Assembly: GCF_900116705.1 (NCBI RefSeq)
Contig: NZ_FPBP01000006.1
Span: forward strand, 62,001 to 126,000
Direction: 5' to 3'
Length of the DNA: 64,000 bases
Source of the DNA: Halomonas korlensis
GTDB taxonomy: Bacteria > Pseudomonadota > Gammaproteobacteria > Pseudomonadales > Halomonadaceae
In this document: in pieces, positions 15,567 to 25,416 of the stretch
Layout: each line of letters starts with the position of its first letter
Position numbering within the stretch: position 1 is the first letter of the stretch
Made by a program: the position numbers and the translations under genes
The notes under the pieces: model-generated
What the model was told of the DNA's origin: nothing
Database searches by the model: none
Seen by the model: only the letters and a program-made list of their open reading frames with translations

Positions 15567-17534
15567 ATGACCCCCGATCACCCCGCTGATGCTCTCCAGA
15601 CGGCGCTCGAGCAGTTCGACGCCGCGCTCGAACGCTTCGTACAGGCCCGCCTGACCGAACCCAAGCCACCGAAAACCGAGGTGCTGAGTTCGGCGCAGGC
15701 GCTGATGATCGCCCCCGGGGGGCTGGATGCACTGTATGCCCGCGTGCCTGACATCGAGGCGGCCGGGGTCTTTGCCAATAGCGATTGGGGGCAGCCGGCC
15801 ATCCTTCAGCCGGTGCTGGCCGAGCGTACCCTTCGCCACGGCGAGCCGAGCTACACGGTCATTGAGGCGCTCAGCGAGATCCGCCTGCTGGCGGTCGCGT
15901 CGGGTGACTACTTCCATCCCGGCATCTCGGCCGAGCAGGCGAGAAACTTCCTGACCCAGGTGATGGCGCTGAACCTCGACCTGCTGTCGGAGCAGATGAG
16001 CGAGGCCGACCGCGAGCGCCCGCAAGCGCTGGGCACGCTCGTCCACACGCTCTACCAGTACATGCTGAGCCGCCTGGGCTACGAAAGCATCCTTGAAAGC
16101 CTGGTCGAAGAAGTCTGGCGTTTGCTGGCCCAGCGCCCGTTGCAGGCCGATGGCATCAAGCAGATGATCAGCCAGATCGCCAAGTGCCTCTTCGACCCGG
16201 CGATCGAAACCGCCGGAATGGACAGCGCCGCGCGTCTGGTGAGCGCCCTGTTCGGCCCGACCCCGGGCTGTCGCGAGGACCCGGGGCTGGTGATCTATGC
16301 CCAACGCCTGGCGGACATGGACGATGACGCGTTGATCGAAGAGGTAAGCGGCTTCGCGCGCGCCATGCATGACACCGGGCTGGTGTCGCCGTATCACCCG
16401 GTGCTGGTTCGCCATCTGCACCATCGCCGCGACGACCTGCTGCCGGCTGCATTGGGGCTCAGCAGTACCGGCCATGAGGTAATGAAGTGCTATCCGCAGC
16501 TGGTGCATGCATTGATCGACGAGGCGATCTATCCCGAGACCAGCCAGGCCGTCTACGGCCTGACACTGCTGCTCGAGCGTGGTGCCCTGTTCACGCCGCC
16601 GATCGCCGCGGCACTGTGGCGCCAGATCGAGCTGCCGCTGTCCGAGCAGTCCGAGGCAACCCTGCGTCAGGTCTTCGGTGAGGCCAGGCCGGCGCGGGTC
16701 TTCCTGCTCGCGGGGGTGTTGAGCCTGCTGGGTCAGCCGCTGGGTGTCGGGCAGGGCAACAATCCGACCTGCCAGTCAGTGATCGGATTGTCCATGTGGG
16801 CCTACAACGATGCCGATTATCTGCTGCAGCTGGTGGCCTGGGCGGCGCGCGATGACGAGGTGCTGGCGCGTTTCGAGGGTCAACGCGTATCGTCACGCGA
16901 GCTGGAGCCGGGCCTGGCCAAGGAAGCGCCGTTGGATGTCGACCCGGTGTCGCTGATCCTGGTGCCGCACCTCGACCGCCTCTACATGGAGATGGGGCGG
17001 CTGTGCGGGGAGCGCGACGACGACCTGCACCGCTGGATCAATCCGGAGTTCTACGGCTGGTGGGTGGGCTATGGCTTTCGGGTCGTGGCCGACATTCACA
17101 CCGGCAAGCTCGACGACTACGAGGGCTTCTTGCGCCAGTTCTATGTGCGCTACCACCCCTACTACAACGGCAACCTGCCGCTGATCCACCCGCAGCCGGC
17201 GGGTATCGCGGTGACCGACAGTGCCGCGCGTTTCGTCGGCCGGCATGCGATCACCATTCTGCGGGTGGCGCTGGACCCGCAGGGCGTGATGCGCGTCTAC
17301 TTCTACAACCCCAACAACGACAGCGGTCAGGACTGGGGGCAGGGCATCACCTGCCAGACCCAGGGCTACGGCGAGCGCCCTGGCGAAGCCTCGCTACCCA
17401 TCGCCGAGTTCGCCTCGCGGTTGTATGTCTTCCATTACGACCCCTTGGAACTCGGCGATACCCAGGCGGTGCCGGCGGACGAGGTAGAGCGCGTCATGGC
17501 GCTGGGGCGCGAGAGCTGGGCCAAGGAGCTGTAG
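15567..17534 (+). CDS. Unrecognised 655-residue protein, possible papain-like fold
   Basis: I cannot name this protein. It is soluble, has no signal peptide and no membrane helix, and its N-terminal 400 residues look all-helical, with repeated Leu-rich helices. The C-terminal third holds GQGNNPTCQSVIGLSMWAY with Cys402, VGRHAITILRVALDPQG with His560, and VYFYNPNNDSGQDWGQG with Asn581 and Asp585. That order and spacing (Cys at a helix start, His heading a strand, Asn or Asp in the next strand) resembles papain-like or transglutaminase-like enzymes; this is inference. ATG follows AAGGAAGGAACCTGGCCCTC. It lies 122 bases after the DTW gene on the same strand and ends at a strong hairpin. Confidence 0.75.
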   Translation: MTPDHPADALQTALEQFDAALERFVQARLTEPKPPKTEVLSSAQALMIAPGGLDALYARVPDIEAAGVFANSDWGQPAILQPVLAERTLRHGEPSYTVIEALSEIRLLAVASGDYFHPGISAEQARNFLTQVMALNLDLLSEQMSEADRERPQALGTLVHTLYQYMLSRLGYESILESLVEEVWRLLAQRPLQADGIKQMISQIAKCLFDPAIETAGMDSAARLVSALFGPTPGCREDPGLVIYAQRLADMDDDALIEEVSGFARAMHDTGLVSPYHPVLVRHLHHRRDDLLPAALGLSSTGHEVMKCYPQLVHALIDEAIYPETSQAVYGLTLLLERGALFTPPIAAALWRQIELPLSEQSEATLRQVFGEARPARVFLLAGVLSLLGQPLGVGQGNNPTCQSVIGLSMWAYNDADYLLQLVAWAARDDEVLARFEGQRVSSRELEPGLAKEAPLDVDPVSLILVPHLDRLYMEMGRLCGERDDDLHRWINPEFYGWWVGYGFRVVADIHTGKLDDYEGFLRQFYVRYHPYYNGNLPLIHPQPAGIAVTDSAARFVGRHAITILRVALDPQGVMRVYFYNPNNDSGQDWGQGITCQTQGYGERPGEASLPIAEFASRLYVFHYDPLELGDTQAVPADEVERVMALGRESWAKEL

Positions 17535-17571
17535 ACCTGGGAGAGGCGGTAGACTCGGGGTAGCGGTAGAA

Positions 17572-17596
17572 CGGCGCCGGGGCTTTCCCGGCGCCG
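17572..17596. terminator. Hairpin between convergent genes, likely terminator
   Basis: CGGCGCCGGG and CCCGGCGCCG form a perfect ten-pair stem around a five-base loop, 37 bases after the 655-residue gene and 46 bases from the end of the convergent TraB gene. No U tract follows on either strand, so it may act weakly or with other factors. Confidence 0.5.
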
Positions 17597-17641
17597 CCTT
17601 GGCAGCCGATGCAGACAGCAGACAGGGCGTTGGGGGCAGGC

Positions 17642-18877
17642 TCAGCCGAAGAGCGCCCCGGCGATGCGAAAGCCGGCGATCCAGGTGCCGGCGGCCGAGC
17701 CCAGCGTGGCCAGGATAAACACCAGCAGGGTGCGCGAGACGCGGTTACGCCACCAGCCCTTGAGCTCGGTGACATCGTGGCGCAGGGTCGAGAAGTCACG
17801 CACCTTGGGCTTGCGCATGTAGAGTTCGACCCCGGCGGCGACGAACCCGGCGCCGATGGTGGGATTGAGCGAGGTGAGCGGGGCGGCAAAGAAGGTTGCG
17901 ATCACGGTCACCGGGTGCGCCAGAGCCGCCAGGGTGGCGGCGCCCGAGAGCACACCATTGATCAGGAACCATTCGATGACCAGCTGCCAGCCCAGATCGG
18001 TATTACGCGAGAAGCCGATGGCGAAGCCGGTCAGCACCAGCGCAGTGATCAGCCAGGGCAGCGCCTTCCAGAGTTTCGACGGTGGTGGAGTGTCCTCCAG
18101 TTGCTGGCGTTCGGCAACCGGCGAGACGGGAACCTCCGCCTCCAGCTGCTCGGCCATGCCCTTCATGTGGCCGGCGCCAACCACTACCAGCACATGACGA
18201 TAGCGACCCGGCGGAGCCTCCTCGGCTAGGCGCAGCACCATATAGCGGTCACGCTCGGTAATCAACGGCACATAGAGGTTCTTCGACTCGGCGGCGAACT
18301 CGCTGAAGGTGGACTCCAGCACGTCGCCTTCCTTGAGGCGTTCGATGTCCGCGGCAGACACCTCCTGACGCGACATTACGCTGCCGAGCAGGCCCGAGAA
18401 CAGCCCGAAACGCTGCCACCACGGCACGTTGTGGTAGATGCGCTTGAGCGTCACGCCCACGTCGCGGTCGATCAGCACCAGCGGCAGCCCGGAGCGGCGC
18501 GATTCCTCCAGCGCGGCGCGCATCTCGGCGCCGGGCTCGATGCCGGACTGCTCGGCGAGACGCTGCTGGAAGGCGCCCAGCGCCAGGCTGGCGGCGACCA
18601 TGCCAGCCTTGCCCTGGCGAAAGATCTGGAACAGGTCCTGTTCACCCATGGCATCCGGATTGGCAAGGCTCTGGCGGCGCGAGTCGCACAACTCGATCGC
18701 CACCGCGTCGTAGTCCCCCGAGCGGATCATCGTCCGTACGTCCGCAGCGCTCTCGGCGGAGACATGGGCGGTACCCAGCAGGGTGTAGCGGGTGTCGCCA
18801 ACCTGAACGACGCGGCGCGGGCCGCTGGTGCTGCCGTCCTGTCGCTCGGCGATCACGGATTCCTGGGAGTCGGTCAT
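17642..18877 (-). CDS. TraB/GumN family membrane protein
   Basis: A 411-residue TraB-domain protein. The motif TLLGTAHVSAESAADV near residue 33, AIELCDSRR, LVLIDRDVGVTLKRIY, GDVLESTFSEF and VLVVVGAGHMKGM match the TraB (pheromone shutdown) family, whose relatives include a proposed metalloprotease fold. About residue 275 onward there are four to five membrane helices (LPWLITALVLTGFAIGF and later), giving a cytoplasmic domain and a membrane tail. A biological role in this bacterium is not known. It is transcribed away from trkH with a 79-base gap. Confidence 0.88.
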   Translation of the reverse strand: MTDSQESVIAERQDGSTSGPRRVVQVGDTRYTLLGTAHVSAESAADVRTMIRSGDYDAVAIELCDSRRQSLANPDAMGEQDLFQIFRQGKAGMVAASLALGAFQQRLAEQSGIEPGAEMRAALEESRRSGLPLVLIDRDVGVTLKRIYHNVPWWQRFGLFSGLLGSVMSRQEVSAADIERLKEGDVLESTFSEFAAESKNLYVPLITERDRYMVLRLAEEAPPGRYRHVLVVVGAGHMKGMAEQLEAEVPVSPVAERQQLEDTPPPSKLWKALPWLITALVLTGFAIGFSRNTDLGWQLVIEWFLINGVLSGAATLAALAHPVTVIATFFAAPLTSLNPTIGAGFVAAGVELYMRKPKVRDFSTLRHDVTELKGWWRNRVSRTLLVFILATLGSAAGTWIAGFRIAGALFG

Positions 18878-18956
18878 GGACGCTCGGTATTCAATGGTCG
18901 AAGAGAGTGATTATCCATGAAGGGCCCCGTCACGCCAAACCCTCGATGCCTCGGTA

Positions 18957-20405
18957 TCAGCGCCGCCAGAACGCGGGCGTGAAGAGTACCAGCACGGTAA
19001 AGATCTCCAGGCGCCCAAGCAGCATGGCCACCACGAGAATCCACTTGGCGGCCATCGGCAGGTCGCCGTAGTTGGCGGAGGCATCGCCCAGCGCCGGGCC
19101 GAGGTTGTTGAGCGCCGAGGCTACCGAGGACCAGGCGGTGACCTGGTCGACGCCGGTGGCCATCACGCCCACCAGCATCAGGAAGAACAGCATCACATAG
19201 GCCGAGAAGAACCCCCATACCGCCTGGGCGATGCCATCGGGCACGCTGACCTTGCCGACCTTGACGGCGATCACCGCACTGGGATGAATCAGGCGCATTA
19301 CCTCGCGCATGCCCTGCTTGAGGATCAGGATGATGCGGATCACCTTCATGCCACCACCGGTCGACCCCGAGCAGCCGCCGACGAAGGCGGCCACGAACAG
19401 CAGGAAGGGCAGGGCGCCGGGCCAGGCCGAGAAGTCGGCGACGGCGAACCCCGAGGTTGTGGCGATCGAGACCACTTCGAAGAAACCGTGACGTAGACCC
19501 ATCGCGGTGCCGTACTGACCCGAAAGCCACAGCGAGATCACGGTAATCACCGTCAGCCCGGCGAGGAAGAGCATCAGGAAGCGTGCCTCGGGGTCCTGGA
19601 AATAGTGCGTCACGCTGCGCTGGCGCCAGGCGACGAAGTGCAGGCTGAAGCTCATTGCCGAGACGATCAGAAAGCCCGCACAGATCAGCTCGATGGCGGC
19701 ACTGTCGAAGTAGCCGATGCTGGTGTCATAGGTGGAGAAACCGCCGATGGCGACGGTGGAAAAGCTGTGCCCCAAGGCATCGAACCAGTCCATGCCGGCG
19801 GCGAAGTAGGCAAGAAAGCAGGCGATCGTCAGGCTGGCATAGATGTACCACAGCGCCTTGGCGGTTTCGGTAATGCGCGGGGTCAGCTTGGAGTCCTTCA
19901 GCGGCCCCGGAATTTCGGTGCGATACAGCGCCATGCCGCCGACGCCCAGGGTCGGCAGGATCGCCACGGCCAGCACGACGATCCCCATCCCCCCCAGCCA
20001 CTGCAGCTGTTGGCGATAGTAGAGAATCGACTTGGGCAGGAACTCGATGCCGGTGATCACCGTGGCCCCGGTGGTGGTGAGCCCCGAGAAGGACTCGAAC
20101 ACCGCATCGGTGATCGACAGCGCATCGGCGCCGGTCAGCATCAACGGCAGCGAGCCGAACAGGGCCAGTACGCTCCAGAACAGCACGGCGATCAAAAAGC
20201 CGTCGCGGGTGCGCAGCTCGCGCCGGGCGTTACGATTGGGCAGGAACATCAGTGCACCCGTCACCACGGTGATAGCGATGGCGGTGGCGAAGGCGTCCCA
20301 GAGGCCGTCGGCGTAAAGCAGCGAGATCAGGATCGGCGGCATCATGGTCAAGCTGAACAGCATCAACAGCAGGCCCAGGATACGCAGGATCATGCGCAGG
20401 CTCAT
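18957..20405 (-). CDS. trkH: Trk potassium uptake protein TrkH/TrkI
   Basis: A 482-residue potassium-transporting membrane subunit. The four pore loops are recognisable by their Gly-containing filters: SGLTTTGATV, FSTVAIGGFSTYD, IATTSGFAVAD and the segment ALNNLGPALGD. There are about ten to twelve membrane helices. In halophilic bacteria Trk systems give the first, fast potassium response to high salt; Halomonas elongata has both TrkH and TrkI, and I cannot tell which this is. trkA, the NAD-binding regulatory subunit, lies immediately upstream in the same transcription direction (57-base gap), so subunit and regulator form an operon. Confidence 0.95.
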   Translation of the reverse strand: MSLRMILRILGLLLMLFSLTMMPPILISLLYADGLWDAFATAIAITVVTGALMFLPNRNARRELRTRDGFLIAVLFWSVLALFGSLPLMLTGADALSITDAVFESFSGLTTTGATVITGIEFLPKSILYYRQQLQWLGGMGIVVLAVAILPTLGVGGMALYRTEIPGPLKDSKLTPRITETAKALWYIYASLTIACFLAYFAAGMDWFDALGHSFSTVAIGGFSTYDTSIGYFDSAAIELICAGFLIVSAMSFSLHFVAWRQRSVTHYFQDPEARFLMLFLAGLTVITVISLWLSGQYGTAMGLRHGFFEVVSIATTSGFAVADFSAWPGALPFLLFVAAFVGGCSGSTGGGMKVIRIILILKQGMREVMRLIHPSAVIAVKVGKVSVPDGIAQAVWGFFSAYVMLFFLMLVGVMATGVDQVTAWSSVASALNNLGPALGDASANYGDLPMAAKWILVVAMLLGRLEIFTVLVLFTPAFWRR

Positions 20406-20462
20406 GGCGCGGCTCTCCTCATCGAAAACGCCGTGACGGCGGCAGCAAATGCCGTGGCTGCA

Positions 20463-21836
20463 TTAGAAGAATGTCAGGCCGACCTGGAAGAGTCTTTCCA
20501 CATCGCGGATGCGGCGCTTGTCGATCACGAACAGGATCACGTGATCGCCGGATTCGACCACGACGTCGTCGTGGGCGATCAATACGTTCTTGCCGCGCAC
20601 TACCGCACCGATGGTAGTGCCCTTGGGCAGGTCGATCTCGCCGATCGGGCGGCCGACGACCTTCGAGGACTGGACATCACCATGAGCGATGGCCTCGATG
20701 GCCTCGGCGGCGCCGCGACGCAGCGAGTGCACATTGACAATGTCGCCGCGCCGCACATGGGTCAGCAAGCTGCCGATGGTAGCCTGCTGGGGCGAGATGG
20801 CGATGTCGATCTCACCGCCCTGCACCAGGTCGACATAGGCGGCGTTGTTGATCAGCGTCAACACTTTCTTGGCGCCCATGCGCTTGGCGAGCATCGAGGA
20901 CATGATATTGACCTCGTCGTCGTTGGTCAGCGCGCAGAAGATATCGCATTCCTCGATGTTCTCTTCCTCGAGCAGCCGCTTGCTGGTGGCGCTGCCGTGC
21001 AGCACCACGGTGCGGTCGAGGCGCTCCGAGAGCTGGGTACAGCGCTCGAGGCTGTGCTCGATGATCTTGACCTGGTGGCTGTGCTCGAGGTGCTCGGCGA
21101 GGCGTTCGCCGATATTGCCGCCCCCGGCGATGACCACGCGGCGAAAGTCGCGGTCGAGGCGGCGAAGCTCGCTCATTACCGCACGGATGTCGCGGCGCGC
21201 GGCGATGAAGAACACCTCATCGTCGGCCTCGATAACGGTGTCGCCACGGGGAATGATCGGGCGGTTGCGGCGGTAGATGGCCGCCACACGGGTATCGACG
21301 CTGGGCATGTGGCGGCGCAGGAAGGCCAGGTCCTGGCCAACCAGCGGGCCGCCATAGATGGCCTTGACCGCCACCAGCTGGACGAGGCCGCCGGCGAATT
21401 CCAGCACCTGCAGGGCGCCGGGATGCTCGATCAGCCGGCGGATGTGGTCGGTGACTACCTGCTCGGGGCTGATCAGCACGTCGATGGGTACCGCCTCGTG
21501 GGCGAACAACCCCTTGCGGGTGAGGTAAGCGGTGGCGCGTACCCGAGCGATCTTGGTCGGCGTGCGGAACAGCGTGTGGGCGACCTGGCAGGCGATCATG
21601 TTGACTTCGTCGCGGCTGGTCACCGCGATCAGCATGTCGGCGTCCTCGCAGCCGGCCTGGCGCAATACCATCGGGTAAGAGCCCGGCCCGACCACGGTGC
21701 GGATGTCGAGCCGGGTATGCAGTTCGCGCAATCGGTCGCCGTCGGTGTCGACCACGGTGATGTCGTTTTCCTCGCGGGCCAGGTGTTCGGCCAGCGTGCC
21801 ACCCACCTGGCCTGCGCCAAGAATGATGATTTTCAT
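20463..21836 (-). CDS. trkA: Trk system potassium transport regulator TrkA
   Basis: A 457-residue cytoplasmic regulator with two tandem RCK units. First Rossmann loop [14 protein letters not shown] with [11 protein letters not shown], then a first TrkA-C domain; second loop [14 protein letters not shown] and the second TrkA-C domain ending near [14 protein letters not shown]. It binds NAD(H) or ATP and gates the TrkH channel. Full family length (458 in E. coli). No clear ribosome binding site precedes the ATG at 21836. In many gammaproteobacteria trkA follows def-fmt-rsmB; here those genes lie just upstream (dodecin intervenes), so that arrangement is conserved. Confidence 0.97.
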   Translation of the reverse strand: MKIIILGAGQVGGTLAEHLAREENDITVVDTDGDRLRELHTRLDIRTVVGPGSYPMVLRQAGCEDADMLIAVTSRDEVNMIACQVAHTLFRTPTKIARVRATAYLTRKGLFAHEAVPIDVLISPEQVVTDHIRRLIEHPGALQVLEFAGGLVQLVAVKAIYGGPLVGQDLAFLRRHMPSVDTRVAAIYRRNRPIIPRGDTVIEADDEVFFIAARRDIRAVMSELRRLDRDFRRVVIAGGGNIGERLAEHLEHSHQVKIIEHSLERCTQLSERLDRTVVLHGSATSKRLLEEENIEECDIFCALTNDDEVNIMSSMLAKRMGAKKVLTLINNAAYVDLVQGGEIDIAISPQQATIGSLLTHVRRGDIVNVHSLRRGAAEAIEAIAHGDVQSSKVVGRPIGEIDLPKGTTIGAVVRGKNVLIAHDDVVVESGDHVILFVIDKRRIRDVERLFQVGLTFF

Positions 21837-21942
21837 GTTTGTTGTGTCCGCTTCCGTTCCCGGTGACGCCTATTGTGCGTCGCAACAGAGAGAGCAGCTT
21901 AAACCAGGCGGCGCTCCGGGAACAGGGGAGCGTGGCAGCCGG

Positions 21943-22149
21943 TCAGTCCAGCGTGAAGCCGACCTTGACCGTCACCTGCCAATGGGCCACCCGGCCGTTC
22001 TCGATATGGCCACGGGTATCGGTGACCTCGAGCCAGCGCATGCCGTGCAGGCTGTCTGAGGCCTTGTTGATGGCGTTGTTGACGGCCTCCTCGATGCCAT
22101 TTTCAGAGGACCCGGTGAGTTCGATGTGTTTGTAGACGTGCTGGCTCAT
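21943..22149 (-). CDS. Dodecin flavoprotein
   Basis: A 68-residue protein beginning [23 protein letters not shown]. The pattern VYKxIExTGSS, AIxxAVxxA and [28 protein letters not shown] is the dodecin signature, including the Trp that stacks on flavin and the Gln in HWQV. Dodecins form hollow dodecamers that store riboflavin or FMN. AGGAG lies directly before the start. It separates rsmB from trkA and is preceded by an inverted repeat at 22175-22195. Confidence 0.95.
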   Translation of the reverse strand: MSQHVYKHIELTGSSENGIEEAVNNAINKASDSLHGMRWLEVTDTRGHIENGRVAHWQVTVKVGFTLD

Positions 22150-22174
22150 GGCTATCTCCTTTTGCTATCGCCAG

Positions 22175-22195
22175 GTGCACTAGCGCTAAGTGCAC
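22175..22195. promoter_or_regulatory. Inverted repeat before dodecin gene
   Basis: GTGCACT and AGTGCAC are perfect seven-base arms separated by AGCGCTA, itself nearly palindromic. The site lies 26-46 bases before the dodecin start, where an operator could act. There is no U tract, so a terminator role is less likely. Confidence 0.4.
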
Positions 22196-22208
22196 GGTGT
22201 ACTGTAAG

Positions 22209-22235
22209 GCAGGCCGGCGGATTCAGCCGGCCTGC
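22209..22235 (-). terminator. Hairpin overlapping the rsmB stop
   Basis: GCAGGCCGGC and GCCGGCCTGC form a perfect ten-pair stem with a seven-base loop that contains the rsmB stop codon. Read on the minus strand it is followed by CTTACAG, so it lacks a good U tract. Confidence 0.45.
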
Positions 22236-23584
22236 TTGACCAGTCTGGCATAGAAGAAGCCATCGTGACTGCCGGAGGCCGGCAGCAGTTGGCGGCCGGC
22301 GCCGGCAGGACGCCCCCAGGCGACGTCATCGGGCGTGGTGGCAAGGGCGTTGGGTGTACGTTCAAGAAAGGCCGCGATCTGCTCGGCATTCTCATCGGGC
22401 AGCACCGAGCAGGTCGCGTAGAGCAATGTGCCGCCGGGCCGCAGCAGTGACCAGAGATTGTCGAGCAGCCGCCCTTGGAGCTGGGCCAGCTTGACGATAT
22501 CGGAGGGCCGGCGCAGCCGCTTGATGTCGGGGTGGCGGCGGATCACGCCACTGCCGGAGCAGGGCGCGTCGAGCAGGATGGCATCGAAGAGGGAGCCGTC
22601 CCACCAGTTACGCTGAGTCGCGTCGCCATGCAGCAGCGTGGCAGCTAACCCCAGCCGCGCCAGGGCGTCCTCGACACGGGATAGGCGCGCGGCATCGCTG
22701 TCCACCGCGCAGAGATCGATATTGTAGACCTCGAGCAACTGGGCGGTCTTGCCACCCGGCGCGCAGCAGGCATCCAGCACCCGCGCGCCCGGGCGTGGCG
22801 CCAGCGCCGGCCCGAGCAGCACGCCGGTGAGCTGGGCCGCCTCGTCCTGAACGCTGACATGGCCTTCCTCGAAGCCCGGCAACTGGTGCACGTCGCAAGG
22901 GGTCTCGAGGGTCACGCCATCGGGGGCATGGGAGCATAGCCGAGCCGGCAGCCCGGCGCCCGCCAGCTTTTCCAGATAGGCCTCGCGGTCGCCGTGGCGA
23001 CGATTGACTCGCAGTGTCATGGGGCCGGGGTCATTGTTGGCCATGGCGATGTCGCGCCAGTCGTCGGGCCAGGCCTGGCGCAGGGCCTTGAGCAGCCAGC
23101 GCGGGTGCAGCAGCGCCACCGCCGGGTCGCGGTCGACCTCGGCCTGCAGGGCGGCGGATTCGCGCTGCAAGCGGCGCAGGCAGCCATTAAGCACCCTCGT
23201 CGCCCACTCCTTGCCGAGCAGGCGCGCGGCGCCGGCGGTCTCGCCCACGGCAGCGTGCGCCGGCACCCGCAGGTAAAGCTGCTGGAAGATGCCGAGCAGC
23301 AGCAGCGCCTGAATGTCGGCGTCGCGGGCCTTGAAGGGCTTGACCAGCAGCTCACCGGCCAGCGCCTCCAGGCGTGGCAGGGTACGACAACAGCCGTAGC
23401 AGAGCGCCTTGAACAGCGCGCGGTCGCGGGCGACCACCTGATGGTCGTCAAGATCGTTCAGCGAGCCCTTGCCGGTGATGACCGGCACCAGGGCACTGGC
23501 GGCCGCGGCACGCACGACCACCCCGGTGTCGTTGTGCAGGCCACGCGAGGGCGGACGACGGTTGCCGGGTCGGTCGTTGTTCAT
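22223..23584 (-). CDS. rsmB: 16S rRNA (cytosine967-C5)-methyltransferase RsmB
   Basis: A 453-residue methyltransferase (429 in E. coli) with an N-terminal NusB-like RNA-binding domain and a C-terminal SAM-dependent domain. Key motifs are DACCAPGGKTAQLLE, LDAPCSGSGVIRRHPDIK with one catalytic Cys in PCSGSG, and YATCSVLPDENAEQ with the second Cys. ATG overlaps the stop of fmt by four bases (ATGA), as is usual for this pair. The N-terminal 25 residues before NusB homology are a poorly conserved extension. Confidence 0.96.
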   Translation of the reverse strand: MNNDRPGNRRPPSRGLHNDTGVVVRAAAASALVPVITGKGSLNDLDDHQVVARDRALFKALCYGCCRTLPRLEALAGELLVKPFKARDADIQALLLLGIFQQLYLRVPAHAAVGETAGAARLLGKEWATRVLNGCLRRLQRESAALQAEVDRDPAVALLHPRWLLKALRQAWPDDWRDIAMANNDPGPMTLRVNRRHGDREAYLEKLAGAGLPARLCSHAPDGVTLETPCDVHQLPGFEEGHVSVQDEAAQLTGVLLGPALAPRPGARVLDACCAPGGKTAQLLEVYNIDLCAVDSDAARLSRVEDALARLGLAATLLHGDATQRNWWDGSLFDAILLDAPCSGSGVIRRHPDIKRLRRPSDIVKLAQLQGRLLDNLWSLLRPGGTLLYATCSVLPDENAEQIAAFLERTPNALATTPDDVAWGRPAGAGRQLLPASGSHDGFFYARLVKQAG

Positions 23585-24570
23585 GCCGACGTCTCCTCGT
23601 CGTGGCGGCCCAGGCGCAGGCCGGGTGGCAGGCGCTCGGCGCGAGAATGCAGCAGCTCGCGGACCGGCAGCGGCTTGCCGCCCGGCAGTTGGGCCCGCGT
23701 AACGCGCAATACCTGGTCGCCCTCGGGGCCTGCGGCGATGCGCAGCGCCTCGGCATCGGGGGACAGCAGAGTGCCGGGCGCCGCCGGGGTTTCGCCCTCG
23801 GCGAGCGGTGCGGCCTCGGCCATCAACAGGCGCAGGCGGTCATCCTCGAGGGCGCACCAGGCCACCGGCCAAGGGTTGAAGGCGCGCACCCGGTTGGCGA
23901 GCTCGGCGGCGGGACGGCCGAAGTCGAGCTCCGCCTCGGCCTTGGAGAGCTTGGCGGCGTAGGTGACGCCTGCTTCGGGCTGAGGCGTGGCGACCATCTC
24001 GCCCGCGGCCAGGGCGTCCAGCGCCTCGACGAGGGCCGCGCCGCCGAGGGTGGCGAGACGGTCGTGAAGCTCGCCGCCGGTGGTGGTGGCGGTGATCGGC
24101 GCGCGACGTACCAGCAGCATGCCACCGGTATCCAGTCCCTCGTCCATCTGCATCAGCGTCACACCGCTCTCCGCGTCGCCGGCCTCGATGGCGCGCTGGA
24201 TGGGGGCGGCGCCGCGCCAGCGCGGCAGCAGCGAGGCATGCACGTTGAGACAGCCCAGCCGGGGGATTGCCAGCACGGCGCGGGGCAGGATCAGCCCGTA
24301 GGCCACCACGACCATCACGTCCGCCGTATGGGCGGCCAGTTCGCGCTGAACCTCGGGGGCCTTGAGGGACGCAGGCTGATGGACCGGAAGTTCGTGGGCC
24401 AGGGCCAGCCGCTTGACCGGGCTCGGAGTGAGCTTGCGTCCGCGGCCGGCCGGTCGGTCCGGCTGCGTGTAGACGGCGACGACTCGGTGCCGGCTGGCCA
24501 GCAGGGCCGCCAGGCTTTCGGCGGCGAAGTCGGGCGTGCCGGCGAAGATGACGCTAAGGGGTCGGGACAT
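23581..24570 (-). CDS. fmt: Methionyl-tRNA formyltransferase
   Basis: A 329-residue enzyme that formylates Met-tRNAfMet with 10-formyl-tetrahydrofolate. N-terminal VIFAGTPDFAAESLAALL, the catalytic motif NVHASLLPRWRGAAPIQRAI (Asn and His), MQMDEGLDTG with the Asp, and the C-terminal domain FNPWPVAWCALE are intact. It follows def by 114 bases with a hairpin between and overlaps rsmB by four bases, the classic def-fmt-rsmB cluster. Confidence 0.97.
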   Translation of the reverse strand: MSRPLSVIFAGTPDFAAESLAALLASRHRVVAVYTQPDRPAGRGRKLTPSPVKRLALAHELPVHQPASLKAPEVQRELAAHTADVMVVVAYGLILPRAVLAIPRLGCLNVHASLLPRWRGAAPIQRAIEAGDAESGVTLMQMDEGLDTGGMLLVRRAPITATTTGGELHDRLATLGGAALVEALDALAAGEMVATPQPEAGVTYAAKLSKAEAELDFGRPAAELANRVRAFNPWPVAWCALEDDRLRLLMAEAAPLAEGETPAAPGTLLSPDAEALRIAAGPEGDQVLRVTRAQLPGGKPLPVRELLHSRAERLPPGLRLGRHDEETSA

Positions 24571-24633
24571 GATCTCGGATGGCCTTGCCGGTGAGAGACA
24601 GGGTTCATGATAGCGGAGGCGGCCGCAAACGAC

Positions 24634-24661
24634 GAAGACCGATGCATGAGCATCGGTCTTC
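24634..24661 (-). terminator. Perfect hairpin between def and fmt
   Basis: GAAGACCGATGC, loop ATGA and GCATCGGTCTTC form a perfect twelve-pair stem in the def-fmt gap, 23 bases after the def stop. On the minus strand it is followed by GTCGTTTGCGG and not a U tract. It may reduce readthrough into fmt or stabilise the def message. Confidence 0.5.
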
Positions 24662-24684
24662 GGGATCGCGTGAGGGTCTGGCCG

Positions 24685-25197
24685 TCAGGCTGTTTGCAAC
24701 TGCTTCTGGCGCTTGAGCATTTTCTTCGCTACCCGGTCGCGCTTGAGCGGCGAAAGGTAGTCGATGAAAAGGATGCCCTCGAGATGGTCGTGCTCATGCT
24801 GGATGCAATGCGCCAGCAGACCATCGGCCTCGAGATCAAAGGGCGTGCCGTCACGGTCCAGTGCCTTGAGATGAACGCGCAGGGCGCGCGGCACCTCGGC
24901 ATAATACTCGGGGATCGACAGGCAGCCTTCCTGCAACGGCTCGCGTTCGTCACCGAGCGTCGTGACCTCGGGATTGATCAAGACCCGCGGGCTCGAACGG
25001 TCGTCGCTGACGTCCATGACGATCACGCGGCGATGCACGTCGACCTGGGTGGCGGCAAGCCCGATGCCGCTGGCGTCGTACATGGTCTCGAGCATGTCGT
25101 CGACCAGCCGGCGCACCTCGTCGTCGACCGCCTCGACCGGCGCTGCCTTGGTGCGCAGCCGCTCATCGGGAAATTCGAGGATGGGTAATTTGGCCAT
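24685..25197 (-). CDS. def: Peptide deformylase
   Basis: A 170-residue metalloenzyme that removes the formyl group from nascent proteins. All three class I motifs are present: [19 protein letters not shown] with the metal Cys, and [10 protein letters not shown] with the HExxH metal site. N-terminus [21 protein letters not shown] is standard. It is divergent from the LysM gene, and about 220 bases separate the two starts. Confidence 0.97.
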   Translation of the reverse strand: MAKLPILEFPDERLRTKAAPVEAVDDEVRRLVDDMLETMYDASGIGLAATQVDVHRRVIVMDVSDDRSSPRVLINPEVTTLGDEREPLQEGCLSIPEYYAEVPRALRVHLKALDRDGTPFDLEADGLLAHCIQHEHDHLEGILFIDYLSPLKRDRVAKKMLKRQKQLQTA

Positions 25198-25416
25198 GGC
25201 GTTGGAATCACCGTTATGCTTCGTTTACAAGTTGAGGCTGTTTTAGCGTCACACTGTCCAACAAGCGCTGCCAGCAAGACATGCCAGCGGGACATGTTAC
25301 CCGTGCGGGGCAGAGGCATGCAGCCGAGCGTCGATGTTATCAATAAGGGTTGGATTGTATCACGCCTCAGCGGTTCCATGGCGGCGCGCGAGACGACCAA
25401 CGCAGGGGAAGCCGGA

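Noticed and set aside
19605-21866. Long plus-strand open frame of 753 residues across trkH-trkA
   Set aside because: It mirrors trkH and trkA, is rich in His, Gly and Gln, and has no family features; it is a shadow of high-GC coding on the other strand.
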